Positions 25,501 through 35,699 of a stretch of DNA of 64,000 bases are shown here, in pieces. Source of the DNA: Takakia lepidozioides. Lineage: Eukaryota; Streptophyta; Takakiopsida; Takakiales; Takakiaceae. Numbering within the stretch: the stretch's first letter is position 1; every line of letters begins with the position of its first letter. The notes beneath the pieces are model-generated. The model was given only the letters and a program-made list of their open reading frames with translations. It did no database searches and was not told where the DNA came from. Location: assembly GCA_030704615.1 (NCBI GenBank), contig CM060733.1:9176001-9240000 (forward strand), read 5' to 3'. The position numbers were made by a program, and so were the translations under genes.

Positions 25501-26674
25501 TGGGGACGTGGTTTTCTCATGTGTGGTGTGCACAACACCTTATTGACTCCTGCTTGGTCTCACTTGTGAGATATGAGGCCTGCCTCCTTGAGGTTTGTTT
25601 CTACAAACGGGACCAGAATGCCAAACTCTGCGAGTTTGTGTTGCTTCCAATTCGGAGTTTAAAGGTAAACCCTAAGCCTGACAAGGCTATGAATATTAGA
25701 GCTGGCAAGAGTATCAGCCCCAGGTGTTAATCTTGTGATATACCTGGGGGCGTCACTTTTGTTACCATTTCTAACAGTAAAAGATGCCAATGTCAGTGTA
25801 TTAAATAAAGAGAGGTGCTGCTTGAGATTGCAGAGGCTGCAAGCTGCAAATATTGGGGACAGTGGGTTCCTGTTGGTGAGAAATGGGGGCATTATCTTCA
25901 AATCACCTGCACAACAACACCAGTTCAATATGCCCTTCCAACTGCAAAGTGATGGGAGCGACTCCCCAAGTGCTGCTGAGGTAAGCACACTAACTTTCAA
26001 CTCTTTAACTCTTAAGTTTTTACCTTAGGTGAAGTGTTTAATCACCTGGAGGAAGGCTAGATTGAGACCGGGGGATAGCCAGTGCTGTGGACAGACTTCA
26101 CTTTTGGTTTCCTAGTAATTTGTTGAGGTCATAGATCTCTGGGATCTGGGGAGAGAGTTCTTATTCAATCCCCTACAAATTTGATCCGTATGTGAGGAGG
26201 CTAAGGTAGGAAGGGGTTAGAGAAAGGTGTTTCATTGGACCAATGCTTGTGGTGGGCCATACTGCCGCAAATTTGATGAATTTAGGCTGTATAATAAATG
26301 GAACATATAATTGTTATTCAATAGGTGTTTCTCGTTGAATGTGATGCAAACAGGTGTTTTCTCTGCAAGTGGCGGCAGGAGACGTAATTGTCGCGGGTAC
26401 GGATGGCCTATTTGACAATTTGTACGATAGTGAGTTGACAAGTGTGGTGGTTCATTCAATACGGGCAGGCCTGGGTCCTCAGGCTACAGCCCAGATCATA
26501 GTGGCCCTTGCGCGAGATCGGGCTCAGGATCGAGACCGGCAAACGCCCTTTTCAACAGCAGCACAAGATGCAGGTCTCCCATTTTCCGGAGGTAAAATGG
26601 ACGATATTACAGTTGTCGTTTCTTACATCACAAATACTCAATCTATACCTGGCACCCCTTCTCACGAGCCTTGA
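22537..26674 (+). CDS. PP2C-type Ser/Thr phosphatase (PP2C55/BIPP2C1-like)
   Basis: The catalytic domain is read from three exons: about 23897-24221, 25834-25980 and 26354-26674 (stop TGA), all joined in phase 0. Metal-binding motifs are GGEDAYF, VADGVGGW, GTDGLFDNLY and GGKMDDITVVVSY. SGACCLPHPNKAKSGGEDA and AANIGDSGFLLVRNGG closely match the plant PP2C group that includes Arabidopsis At4g16580, which carries a long organelle-targeting N-terminus. The 330-codon frame at 22537-23529 is the probable N-terminal exon. It starts with a basic, Ser-rich, acid-poor sequence like a transit peptide and contains SLSRAFSTPSVHDP. Its donor site to the 23897 exon could not be fixed; phase requires two leftover bases. 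The family removes phosphate from Ser/Thr with Mn or Mg. The intron at 24222-25833 carries a tandem duplication. Confidence 0.9.
24894..25543. repeat. Tandem duplication inside a PP2C intron
   Basis: Two direct copies of about 324 bases (24894-25217 and 25221-25543) lie head to tail with a period of 327. They differ by only a handful of substitutions and one- or two-base indels. Both contain the same ORF-like stretch beginning ATGGGGACGTGG, which is not coding. The high similarity points to a fairly recent duplication. Confidence 0.93.
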
Positions 26675-28956
26675 TTCAGTTCATATCCTTGGCGGTATGC
26701 TGTGATCGATACAAAGTTCTCGTTGGCAAGATGGGAGGGGTTTGGAAAAAGTAGGTGGTTGTACAATTGTACTGAGGTCTAGGCTTATGATGTTGACAGA
26801 GGGTCTCAACCTTCAATGGGGTAATCCAAAAAATGGATGACCACTTCTCTTGGCCCTGTTTGCAGATCACATTCATGCATTTCTCAACAATCTGTTCTTC
26901 GCCTTCACCAATGAGATAGTCTATTGGGCCTGTCTGTTCTGGCTGTATTCTACTCAGGGTATCCCAGGGACTCAAAAACCATTACAAGTTTTTATCCTGA
27001 CAGGTTTAACATTAATGAATAAAAACAGCCTTGGCCAGCCAACCATGCTAAGCCAAGATCAGCAGACCATGGGGAGTGGTCAAGCATACTCCTTTTTCTC
27101 TTTCTGGTCCTTGTGGACATGATAATTCCAACCCACCATCCTCGGCTCTGAGCTCATGTCCATCAACCAAGTGATTGTCTCCAGATTTTCAGTTGGCCAC
27201 CCGTCCTTACCAGACAACCACGATTAGAAACTCCTCATCACGAAAATAGTAACACTCACAGTTGCCATGTGTTTGCTAAAAGCTCGTTCCCACCAGCATC
27301 CCAAGCAATTAAGCTGCAGACTGCAGACCTCTTGGCACAAGGAGCCCGCTAAGCTTAGCACCCCTTTTGTCCAACGGACGACCGCATCCTTGTTGCACAC
27401 ACCTACCATTGTCGATTTATGGAGTAGCTCCCCTTTAAGATCACCAGCACCCAAATATTCTATTATAACTTAAGGAACCGGAAAAATCACGGGAACATTG
27501 AGAACTGGGACTCACAGAAATACCCGACCTTTTTGGGCCCCGGAGGTTTGGCGACCTGCATTTTGACGGCCTTTACTTTACCACCCGTGGATCTTGCCAT
27601 TTACTGGCCCCCAATGTTGGCTACGAATCTCCGGGTCCGCAGCCCGCGCCTTGTGGATAGTGTTCCTGTAGCCGTACATATCATGAACGTCGTCGCCCTC
27701 CATATGGCTCAAGATTCATCCACTTAGGATAAGTTCTACTGGGCACAAAACTATTACTCATTCAGACTATGTAGTAGGCCAGAGCTTAATACCGACGTCC
27801 GCTCTATAACCATGTGCTTTGGTGGCCCGTGCGATTGTGGAGAGCCCACCAGAGCCGTTGGATGTTTGAATAGTAGCACGCGGTCATAGGATGTAGTACC
27901 TTGCGCTTTGCCCTCCCGCGAACTCTTGGTTTGATTGAAGGCTCTCGGCTATGGTGGAGATCCAAGCTTTTAAAAGACCTGGTTGTGTTGTTAATGCCGC
28001 TCTGGGCCTCAAGAGATTGCATCATGCGTTGCTGGGGGATTCTTAAGGAGAAGCTTTGGTTTTTCTTCTGATTTAGATCCGTGAGCCAGGGTTTATGGAG
28101 GAATGGCGGTTGATTGCTTTCTAGCCAGGAAGCATGGGGAGACTGTGGCTTCCCTAAGATTATACGGCAAATAATCGGAGACCCATGTGTAGCGATATAG
28201 AAATAAGGTGCAGAAGGCATGGTTGTTTCTCGGGAATAACCGATGCCTGCTTTACCGCAGTCCGATATACTTCCATGTGATGTTAGTTTCGTTTTTTCAT
28301 TCTCAAATCAGGGAATGGGAGGGGGTTGAGTGGAGCCAGAGGTAGACATGAAAGGACAGACAGACAAAAAGACATAATTGCAGAGGTGATATTGACTTGG
28401 AAATTGCAGCAATATAGCGGCCCTTTCAAAGAGCAGCATAACACGATGTACTAGATGAACAGGCGAGTCGTCGAGCAATGGAGACAAGATGGTCTGTCAC
28501 TAATGCCACCTTTCATATTCGGCGTTCTTGAAATTTCTCCCTGAAATGGAGTTTGTGGAGAGTCTAAGCCTAGTCGTTCGATACACAGCTACTGCAAGTC
28601 CGGGTACCTGTACCTCAGGCTGGCCCTGAATCCTCAACTGCTGTCTCTCTCTGTTGGATTGTAGGCATAAACATTAAATTCTGGTCCAGAAGCGAATATC
28701 TTTGAAACATTAGGAGCTCTGTCCACCGTGGTTTCTTTTGTATTGAGTGGTCATACGGCAGTATCTTGTCTGCATTGAAATTCATCCTTCATAGCTTGCA
28801 ATTCCCTCTCCCCATACGACCCTCTTTTGGCTTCCTTCCGCAGCTTTTGTCATCTGCCAATGCTGTTTGTCTCTCTTTCGCCCCCTTCTTCTTTTTCTGC
28901 TCAAACATTCTTGTTTATTCCGAATAAGACCACAATTTTCTATTAGACAGAGCAAG
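26675..28956. other. Intergenic region between PP2C and the zinc-finger gene
   Basis: Contains the PP2C 3' end and the upstream region of the zinc-finger gene. Several open frames of 60-140 codons occur on both strands but show no recognisable domain or splice pattern. Pyrimidine-rich sequence at 28800-28950 just before the zinc-finger start looks like a plant 5' untranslated region. Nothing else is supported. Confidence 0.5.
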
Positions 28957-31745
28957 ATGCAAGACCTCTCAGCTCCTCAGCATGAATGCCCCCTGCCCGC
29001 ACTGTCTGCAGACTCTGATTTCCATAGCCCCTCTTCCTTCTGCTCTCTTCTTCCACAGGAGGCTTTGCCCTCGATGGTCACCGAATCTGACAATCCAGCT
29101 TACGTCGACTCCTCGACGTTATTCTACCGAGCCTCTGTTGATCAATCTACAGGGACTCCCTCACAGCTAAGCTCGACGAACGTTTCAGTTCCTATGACTC
29201 AGGGGTCTCTGTTCCTCGGCTCAAATCCTTCCTCTCTGCAGCAGCAGCAACCAGCTCTATCTGCAGAAGATGGTTCTGTAGCTCACATTGTGCAGCACGT
29301 CAACACCCCAGTGATGCACCCTAATCTGGTAAGCACTTTGAAGTCTATAATCTCCCCGCCACTATCACCTCAAGCCCTTCTGGATTCAACTGCAACAAGG
29401 GAGGAGTCACAACGATTCACCCAGTTTGAACAATTTGGATTTTCACAACCATTCTATCATGGCTTGGAGCCGACAGAGCTTGGGAGAGCCCCATCAGGAT
29501 GCTGCGAGCTAGTGCAGTATGATGTGGAGGCACCACCTGGCAGTCAATCAGGGATGTGTTCAGAGGATGCCAAGCAGGTAGAAAGCTTGGGGAATACAAA
29601 ACAGGTACTTATCATCGCACCAATGTCTGATACAGTCAATCAAAACATATGGGTGTGATTGTCACTTAACAAGGAAGTAAGCTTTCATGATTTGTGTCTC
29701 AGACACTTGTATGGCTCACTGGAATTGGAGAAATGAAGCTCAATCCACATGTCATATTGGTTGACTTCTCCAACCATTCACAGAAGAAGTATTGATTTCT
29801 ACTTGACTCCTTTAACTTGGGTCATACGGATTCTTGTTGGGATCTTGTTGTTTTGTGTATTGAAGGATGACGTCAGTTTGTCTCAGGATGATCTGATTAC
29901 ACACTAGACTAATGCCAACTACCCAACCCTTTCTTTCTTGCATGCACTACTCGTTGGTTCTACTGCAGGGTAGGTAGCCAAGGTGTGCAGTTTGGCATGT
30001 AGGCTTTGTCTCTCTGCACTCTTTACGCCACAGTTACTTTTGTCCGGTAAGTATTCCTAGCCATGTTGGTCTGATGGACATTGCCTTACATTCTAGTAGA
30101 CCTGTTGAAGATGGAGATTCATTTGTGTTGTCTGACTATTCTATCAGATGCACTCATTGGTTCAGGCCCCTGGAGTGCGGTTGGTTGATCTAAAGCTCCA
30201 GATACTTACCCTTGTAGTTGTTGTGGGTATTGACAATCTCAAAGGATGTAAAAGGAGAAGAGACAGGAATACAGATGATTGAACAAGAAGGTATATCAAG
30301 CAGGCTTTTTAAGCTTTCACTTTCAGATCTGGCAGTAGACATCTTTAGATCATTATTTCTGTTTAAATCAATTAGTGCATTGCTGCAGGTCTCAACCAGT
30401 CGTAACCAAGAGAGGGCTCAGGCGGCAGTGGTCCCAATTGATCTCATCCGAAACCGGCGGCCTTTCCGTTGTGCATATGCTGGCTGCAACAAGACTTTCA
30501 AGAACCCCCAGACCATGAAAATGCATCACAAAACACACTACACTGATGCCACAGCTGTAGGGCTTGGAGCTGAGGCTATATCTTCCTGTATGCCTACTGT
30601 GTGTTTCAAGGCAGGGCAGAACAAAAAGATTCCATCTCGTTGCCCAGCTTGCAAGAAGACATTTGTGGGCCTGTATGAGCTTAGGAGACATTTTGGGCGG
30701 AAGCATTCAGAGGGAGAGAAAAGTCATGCTTGCAGGAAATGTCGAAAGAGATTTCACATTGAGGTGGACGTGAGGGACCATGAGAAGTTGTGTGGAGAGT
30801 CAATTATCTGCAGATGTGGGATGAAATTTGCATTCAAGTGCAATCTGGTGGCCCACAAAAGAGGGCGCCCAGAATGCCAGGACAACCTCATTGTGGAGGA
30901 AGAGCAGTGTGGTGCAAGCATGCGAGCTGCCCAGCAGGGGCTGGTAGCTGACAAGTATTGTGAAGGAAAAAATGTACATTTTCCTATCTTTCTCTACCTT
31001 TGACTGCCTATGTCGTTTGTTTCTTTTTTCTGAATCAACCTCCATCTTTCTTTTCCGCAATCACAGCTGCATGTGTCACCTGTGTAAGGTAGAAGGTTTC
31101 TCAAGCTCTACTGCTGGAATCAACATCATCCTGTCTAGCATTGACCTTTGGCAGTGAGCAAGTGTTGTGGTGCATGTTTGGTGAGTATATTCAAACCTTA
31201 ACTCAAGTCTTGTTGTTTGTTATTGAGCCCTATGACAGTTTTCTGTTAGATCCACAACCAGCTTTGAGAGGGCGAGGTTCCCATGAGAACAGTGGACTCT
31301 AAGGCATTGACCACAGTATTGTTATCGAGTAACGTGTATATTTTTGCTTACTTCTCAGAGTTGCTCCCTCTCAGATTTACAAACAGTGGGGCACTCATAG
31401 TGCTTTCATTGGTGGGTTTTGCAGGGTCATGATGGGGCAGTTAAGCAGGAGATGCAATCATCCATCTGCTTTACCTCAGGCATCAATGGCCAACTTCAGC
31501 CAGCCATGCATGATTCGGCCCCATTCCAGCCACTGCCATTCCTGTCCTCTCTTGATCCAACAAGCCTTCCGCTCAATACAGCCTTTTTATCCAGCTCTGT
31601 TTTGCAGTCCCTTTCAGGAGGCTCACTAGCCTCACTTTCAGCTCTCCCAACCACTGGGTTTCCAAATCTTACCTCCGCAGTTGTACCTCCTGGTTCTGCC
31701 ATGGGCCATCCCATTGATCAACATCATCCATCTGGGCTTATTTAG
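28957..31745 (+). CDS. C2H2/C2HC zinc-finger transcription factor
   Basis: Three exons (28957-29604, 30389-30973, 31425-31745) join in phase 0 to a 517-residue protein. Exon 1 is Ser/Gln/Pro-rich and disordered. Exon 2 carries four fingers in a row: CAYAGCNKTF...H-x3-H (unusual four-residue Cys spacing), CPACKKTF...H-x4-H, CRKCRKRF...H-x3-C, and CRCGMKF...H-x6-C. The last two C2HC-type fingers, with a Cys-x-Cys pair in the fourth, match the arrangement in plant IDD and STOP1/WIP-type factors. Sequence-specific DNA binding in the nucleus is therefore likely. Exon 3 is Ser/Leu/Pro-rich and could be a transactivation region. The start chosen is MQDLSAPQ; an upstream ATG at about 28867 in the same frame would add a hydrophobic leader and is less likely. 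The second donor (AAT|GTACAT) is the least certain border. Confidence 0.82.
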
Positions 31746-32075
31746 GTCTATCTGAATATACCCATGGTATGCATCTAGACCTAGCATCTACCAGAACTCT
31801 AGACAGTAAGAACCTAGAGTTTTCTCACTCTCTTATCTCTTCGTACGGCATACATGGTTTGTGGAATCCCTGCGAGGGCTGGCTCTCCCGGAGATTTCCC
31901 CCAAATCGTACCTCCGCAGGTGTACCTTGTGGTTGTGCCGTGGACCATATTGTTGAATGAAACATCCTCTGTGGCTGTCTAGGTCTGTCTGAAGATAGGA
32001 TGGTATGCATCAAGCCCTGGCATCTACAAGAACCCTAAACTGTAAGAACCGGGAGCTTCTTGCTCTCTTATCTCC
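31640..32075 (+). repeat. Decayed tandem duplication of the zinc-finger gene 3' end
   Basis: The last coding bases and 3' flank (ACCTCCGCAGTTGTACCTCC at about 31673, GGTCTATCTGAA, GGTATGCATCTAGACC, GTAAGAACC) recur about 240 bases downstream (ACCTCCGCAGGTGTACCTTG at about 31911, GGTCTGTCTGAAGATA, GGTATGCATCAAG, GTAAGAACC). The second copy has lost the reading frame. The divergence suggests an old duplication. It may supply an alternative 3' end. Confidence 0.78.
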
Positions 32076-33570
32076 TACCAGTTTGAGGGAAACATGCGCT
32101 AGGAATATCACTTAACCAAATTGTGGTCACAACTGGTAGGCCAACAATTTCTTACTGCTGATTGTGCATGTAGTGCATTATCTTGTGTTTTGGGTTGAGC
32201 TCTTTGTTCCAAGAACTGAAGCAAGTTACGCAGTTCTTTTGCGTGAAAGCCCTACAGCTGTTCCTCATTGGCAAACTTGTCTTGACAATTTATGAGGGCA
32301 GATTGGACTGAACGATCACCACCTGTCCGTATATTATATGCCTCAAGGGGCCTATTGTGGTACCCCATTGGCAACTTTAGTTTGTGCAAATCTAGAGGTA
32401 TGACCCAACAACAACTTTAAGACTGCTGTTACTTCAACATCACTGGTGTGTTGAGCATCCCAACTAGCTGTGGTTTTGCAATATGGAGGGAGAAGACTCG
32501 AAATTTGAGTTTCTCCTTGTACTTTAGATAAAGTGTGTTGGTTCTATTTTGTAAAACGGGGTAAGGTAAAGTGGGAAGCATCCAACCTATGTTTGTCTGT
32601 CTTGCGATCCTGTAGCTTAAACCAATCAGGTGACTGAAATGACCAATAGCTTGACATTATGGTGTCACACTAGTGAGGATGTGGCTTTATGAGTTATACT
32701 CGCTGTGAGATGGGGCAATGTTTCTAAATGTGGTTTGGTGCCAAATGTGTCTTGAGGGGTGCTCTACAACTTTGATGGATCAGTGGGCATACTTTGTCGT
32801 TAACTTGGCATTTCTCACCCAGATTTTATAGATCCGATTCTCAATTGATCTTGGTAAGTTGAAAAGAAGGGACGTGGAGCTGTTTCTTCCTTAAGGCTAA
32901 CAAGTGTATGCAAGGATGATTGTTCAAATCCACATGTGATCTATGCTACTATAAGTTGACCCCTGGTTTCCTCGTATCTGGCAATATATGTTTGGGTCCT
33001 GATATTGTACAATGTGGTGTGATATATATGGAACAGTTGTGCAACGTTTGTTGCTCTAAACCTTGCTGAAGTTTTTCTGCTTAAAGTAATACAGAAATTG
33101 CCAATCGACTAGAAGGCTCTCTAGATGAGACTAGAAACGGTCGGAACGAGGTTGGAGTAACTACCTCCTGGAGGGTGTGCCAGAGCATTAGTTATTTCAG
33201 AGGTTTGCAGAAAGTGGTGGGTATTGTGGTGGTGAAGAGCAATGAACAATAAACACAAGGTTTGGTGTTCAAATCGTACTGTAGCAGTAATGTGTGTTAT
33301 TAAATATATATTTTGTCGAGGGGGTTGCCAATCAGCTCGAAGGTTGGAGTTAGTCCGCTCGTAGGTCTGCCGGGGGGTGTGCTTAGTCTGCTCGTCGGTC
33401 TGCTGGAGGAGGGTTTGCCCAGTCCGCTAGAAGGTCCGCCGGGGTAGATGAACAAGGACTTAGAAAAATTTCAGAATCTGGCCGATCCGGTGAATGGGTG
33501 GAGGTCTGCCCAGTCTGTGTGTGCCATGTGCCATTGAGCACATATTGTATTAAGTATACACGTATTTACA
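32076..33570. other. Non-coding region with a small GTCCGCTCG-type repeat
   Basis: No genes seen. At about 33340-33450 a short degenerate tandem repeat of the type AGTCCGCTCG(T/A)AGGTCTGCCGGGG occurs three to four times, followed by related sequence at 33480-33515. The remainder is AT-rich with no identifiable family. Confidence 0.5.
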
Positions 33571-33572
33571 TT

Positions 33573-34590
33573 TATGACCATGTGTACCAAAAGACATATG
33601 AAGGGCTAATATTCCAGAAAAATCCCAATTTGCTATTTTTCATAAATGTCTAGTGACAAAAATACTTGAAATTCAAATATCTTCCACATCGTAGGTCCAA
33701 AAATTATGAGATTGCCTCGATGCACCCCTACTCATCGAGGGATTTCCAGTGGTATTAACCCTTAAGTTCCCAAGCGACCTGAATCAGGTCACTTTGAATT
33801 TGCAGTTTGACCTCATTTTTGCAGATCTGATCTGATGGGGCCCACTCCTGAAGCTTTAATGACAAGGGATTTGTCTCGAGTATGATGCAAAAAAACAAAA
33901 TTTAAAAAAAAACAAAAGCTACAACCTACAAAAAATATCTTAAATCTCTGATTTACGTTTTGGGGCCTGAAAAGGGCTTGTTGACCGCCGACGTGGCAGG
34001 TTAGCAAGCCCAAAACAGATTGCACTCCAAAGGCCATTTTTGGCAGAAAAGTAGCAATTTCGGAAAAAGCGCTTCACCTTGTGGTGTGTGAGCATTACAT
34101 ACACACATCCACCGTTGGCTTTTAAAAAATTTGTAGAAAAAAAGTACTTCATTTGGAGGCACATTTTCTCTTGTCAATTTTGAGATTTCAACCCCCATGT
34201 AATTGCATGCATAGCAACCATAGGTGAAAAAATCAGATGGACCTGCAATTTAGTGGGGTCATAGCCACTCCACTATTGATTTGGAGGATAAAGCTAGGTT
34301 TTGATTTGGTCAAACCAATTTCTTTCTCACTTTTTCTTTGGGACCTGATATTTGAGGTCCGGGCCAATAATCTCACAATTTCCACGGTGTATTTGGCTCA
34401 TTTTTTGGTATGTCATGCATAAATCAGCTGGGCCCATTGCTATAAGGCTGGAATCTCCGACTATTTTTGGTAGGTTTCTAGGGGCAATTTACTGCAGCTG
34501 GGTACCCAAAATTGGTAAAAAGTCATAAAAGGGATTGGGAACTTAAGGGTTAAGACCCCGGGAAAAACAAAACAAAACAAAACAAATTAT
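33573..34590 (+). repeat. SINE-like copy 1, split by a MITE
   Basis: The segments 33573-33758 and 34550-34590 together match 34990-35250: ACCATGTGTACCAAAA, CTAGTGACA, AATACTTGAAATTC, CCTCGATGCACCCCTACTC, TCGAGGG and then GACCCC before an (AACAA)n tail. The 33759-34549 stretch between them is a separate inserted element. This copy lacks the tRNA-like head. Confidence 0.8.
33759..34549. mobile_element. piggyBac-type MITE with TTAA target duplication
   Basis: A 791-base element with perfect 15-base terminal inverted repeats (CCCTTAAGTTCCCAA at 33759-33773 and its complement TTGGGAACTTAAGGG at 34535-34549). It is flanked on both sides by TTAA (33755-33758 and 34550-34553). Termini beginning CCC and a TTAA duplication are the hallmarks of the piggyBac superfamily. 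The inside has only short open frames (at most 78 codons) and no transposase, so it is non-autonomous. The sister SINE copy at about 35160-35200 shows the sequence without the insertion (GTATCAAGACCCC against GTATTAA...TTAAGACCCC). Confidence 0.92.
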
Positions 34591-34689
34591 GTTGCTTAAT
34601 ATATAGACTAGTCTAGTCTATGTTGTTAAGCACATATTATAAGTATTTATGTATTTCAGCTATAAAAGATGTCTTAAGCAATATTGTAA

Positions 34690-34800
34690 ATGCCAACATT
34701 CCAGAAGAACCCAATTTGCATGAATTTCTAGTAACAAAAAATACTTGAAAATCAATATCTCCCACACCACATGTCCAGAATTATAAAACCGCATTGACTA
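34690..34800 (+). repeat. SINE-like copy 2, partial
   Basis: AACATTCCAGAAGAACCCAATTTGC, GAATTTCTAGTAACAAAAAATACTTGAAAATC and CTCCCACACCACATGTCC match the body of the copies at 33.6 and 35.0 kb. The copy stops at about 34797, immediately before the tRNA-like head of copy 3, which probably inserted into or next to it. Confidence 0.7.
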
Positions 34801-34804
34801 CTGT

Positions 34805-35250
34805 GGCATGTGACGTTGAGCACAGACATGTAGCCCAGTGGTACTGGGCACATACCACGTTGGATGTGGTTGTGGGTTCAAACCACGGTCTGGTGTGTCA
34901 TGAAGGTGTCCACCTTTCAGCTGGAAGGCAGTAGCCCTTATGGTGAAGAGACACCATAAGTTACGCTCCCTTCGGGAGGCATCATACTTTGTGACCATGT
35001 GTACCAAAACACAAATGAAGGGCCAATATTCCAAAAATAAACTAATTTACAATTTATTCATGAATTTCTAGTGACAGAAAATACTTGAAATTCAATATCT
35101 CCCACACTGCAGGTCCAAAAAAATGACCTATGAAATCGCCTCGATGCACCCCTACTCGTCGAGGGCTTTCCAGCTGTATCAAGACCCCTAGCGGTTGGGG
35201 AGATCTCAACAACGCTACAAACAAAACAAAACAAAACAAAACAAAACAAA
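34805..35250 (+). mobile_element. tRNA-derived SINE, full copy
   Basis: The head has an RNA polymerase III box A (TAGCCCAGTGG at 34831-34841) and box B (GTGGGTTCAAACCAC at 34872-34886), spaced as in tRNA genes. An unrelated body of about 300 bases, shared with the two neighbouring copies, follows. The 3' end is an (AACAA)n/(AAACA)n tail at about 35218-35250. It has no coding capacity; such elements move with LINE enzymes. The exact 5' end is uncertain by about 25 bases. Confidence 0.72.
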
Positions 35251-35699
35251 CTACCTTACTTAACCCGTAAAAAATGACATGATCACATCAGATTTTTGCC
35301 ACGATCCAGCTTTCATGGATGGTAGTGGATGGAAATGAATCCTGAAGATAAATTGTACATGTTAGGGAGGAGAACATGTGGGAATTTACACAATACAAGC
35401 TCTGCTCTCCAGAATTTTCCAAAGTGCAAGGGGCTGGAAATCTAGTGCAGCACCATTGACGTGCCTATGTGTCAGACCAAATGGGCAATCTTGTAAATAA
35501 CATCTAGTGCTGAAAAACTTATCTTAATGCCAAAAAATTTGGACAATGCGCTATGCTATGTTCTGCCATGCACTTACTTACTAGAGGAATTAGAAAACAA
35601 ATACCACCTCATGGGTGTACTTGGGAAAGAAGCCAAAACATGACAATGGTGGACCCTTGGCACTCCACTGGCAACCCCATATATATATATGACGCCAAC
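35251..35699. other. Short non-coding gap with an AT microsatellite
   Basis: No gene or repeat family recognised. It ends in (AT)n at about 35681-35690, close to where the 3' end of the minus-strand LINE is expected. Confidence 0.4.

Noticed and set aside
27804-28220. 138-codon minus-strand ORF
   Set aside because: No recognisable domain, no supporting splice sites or conserved motifs, and amino-acid use typical of chance frames.
34831-34886. Functional tRNA gene
   Set aside because: Box A and box B are present, but the sequence does not fold into a complete cloverleaf with acceptor stem, and it continues into a SINE body.
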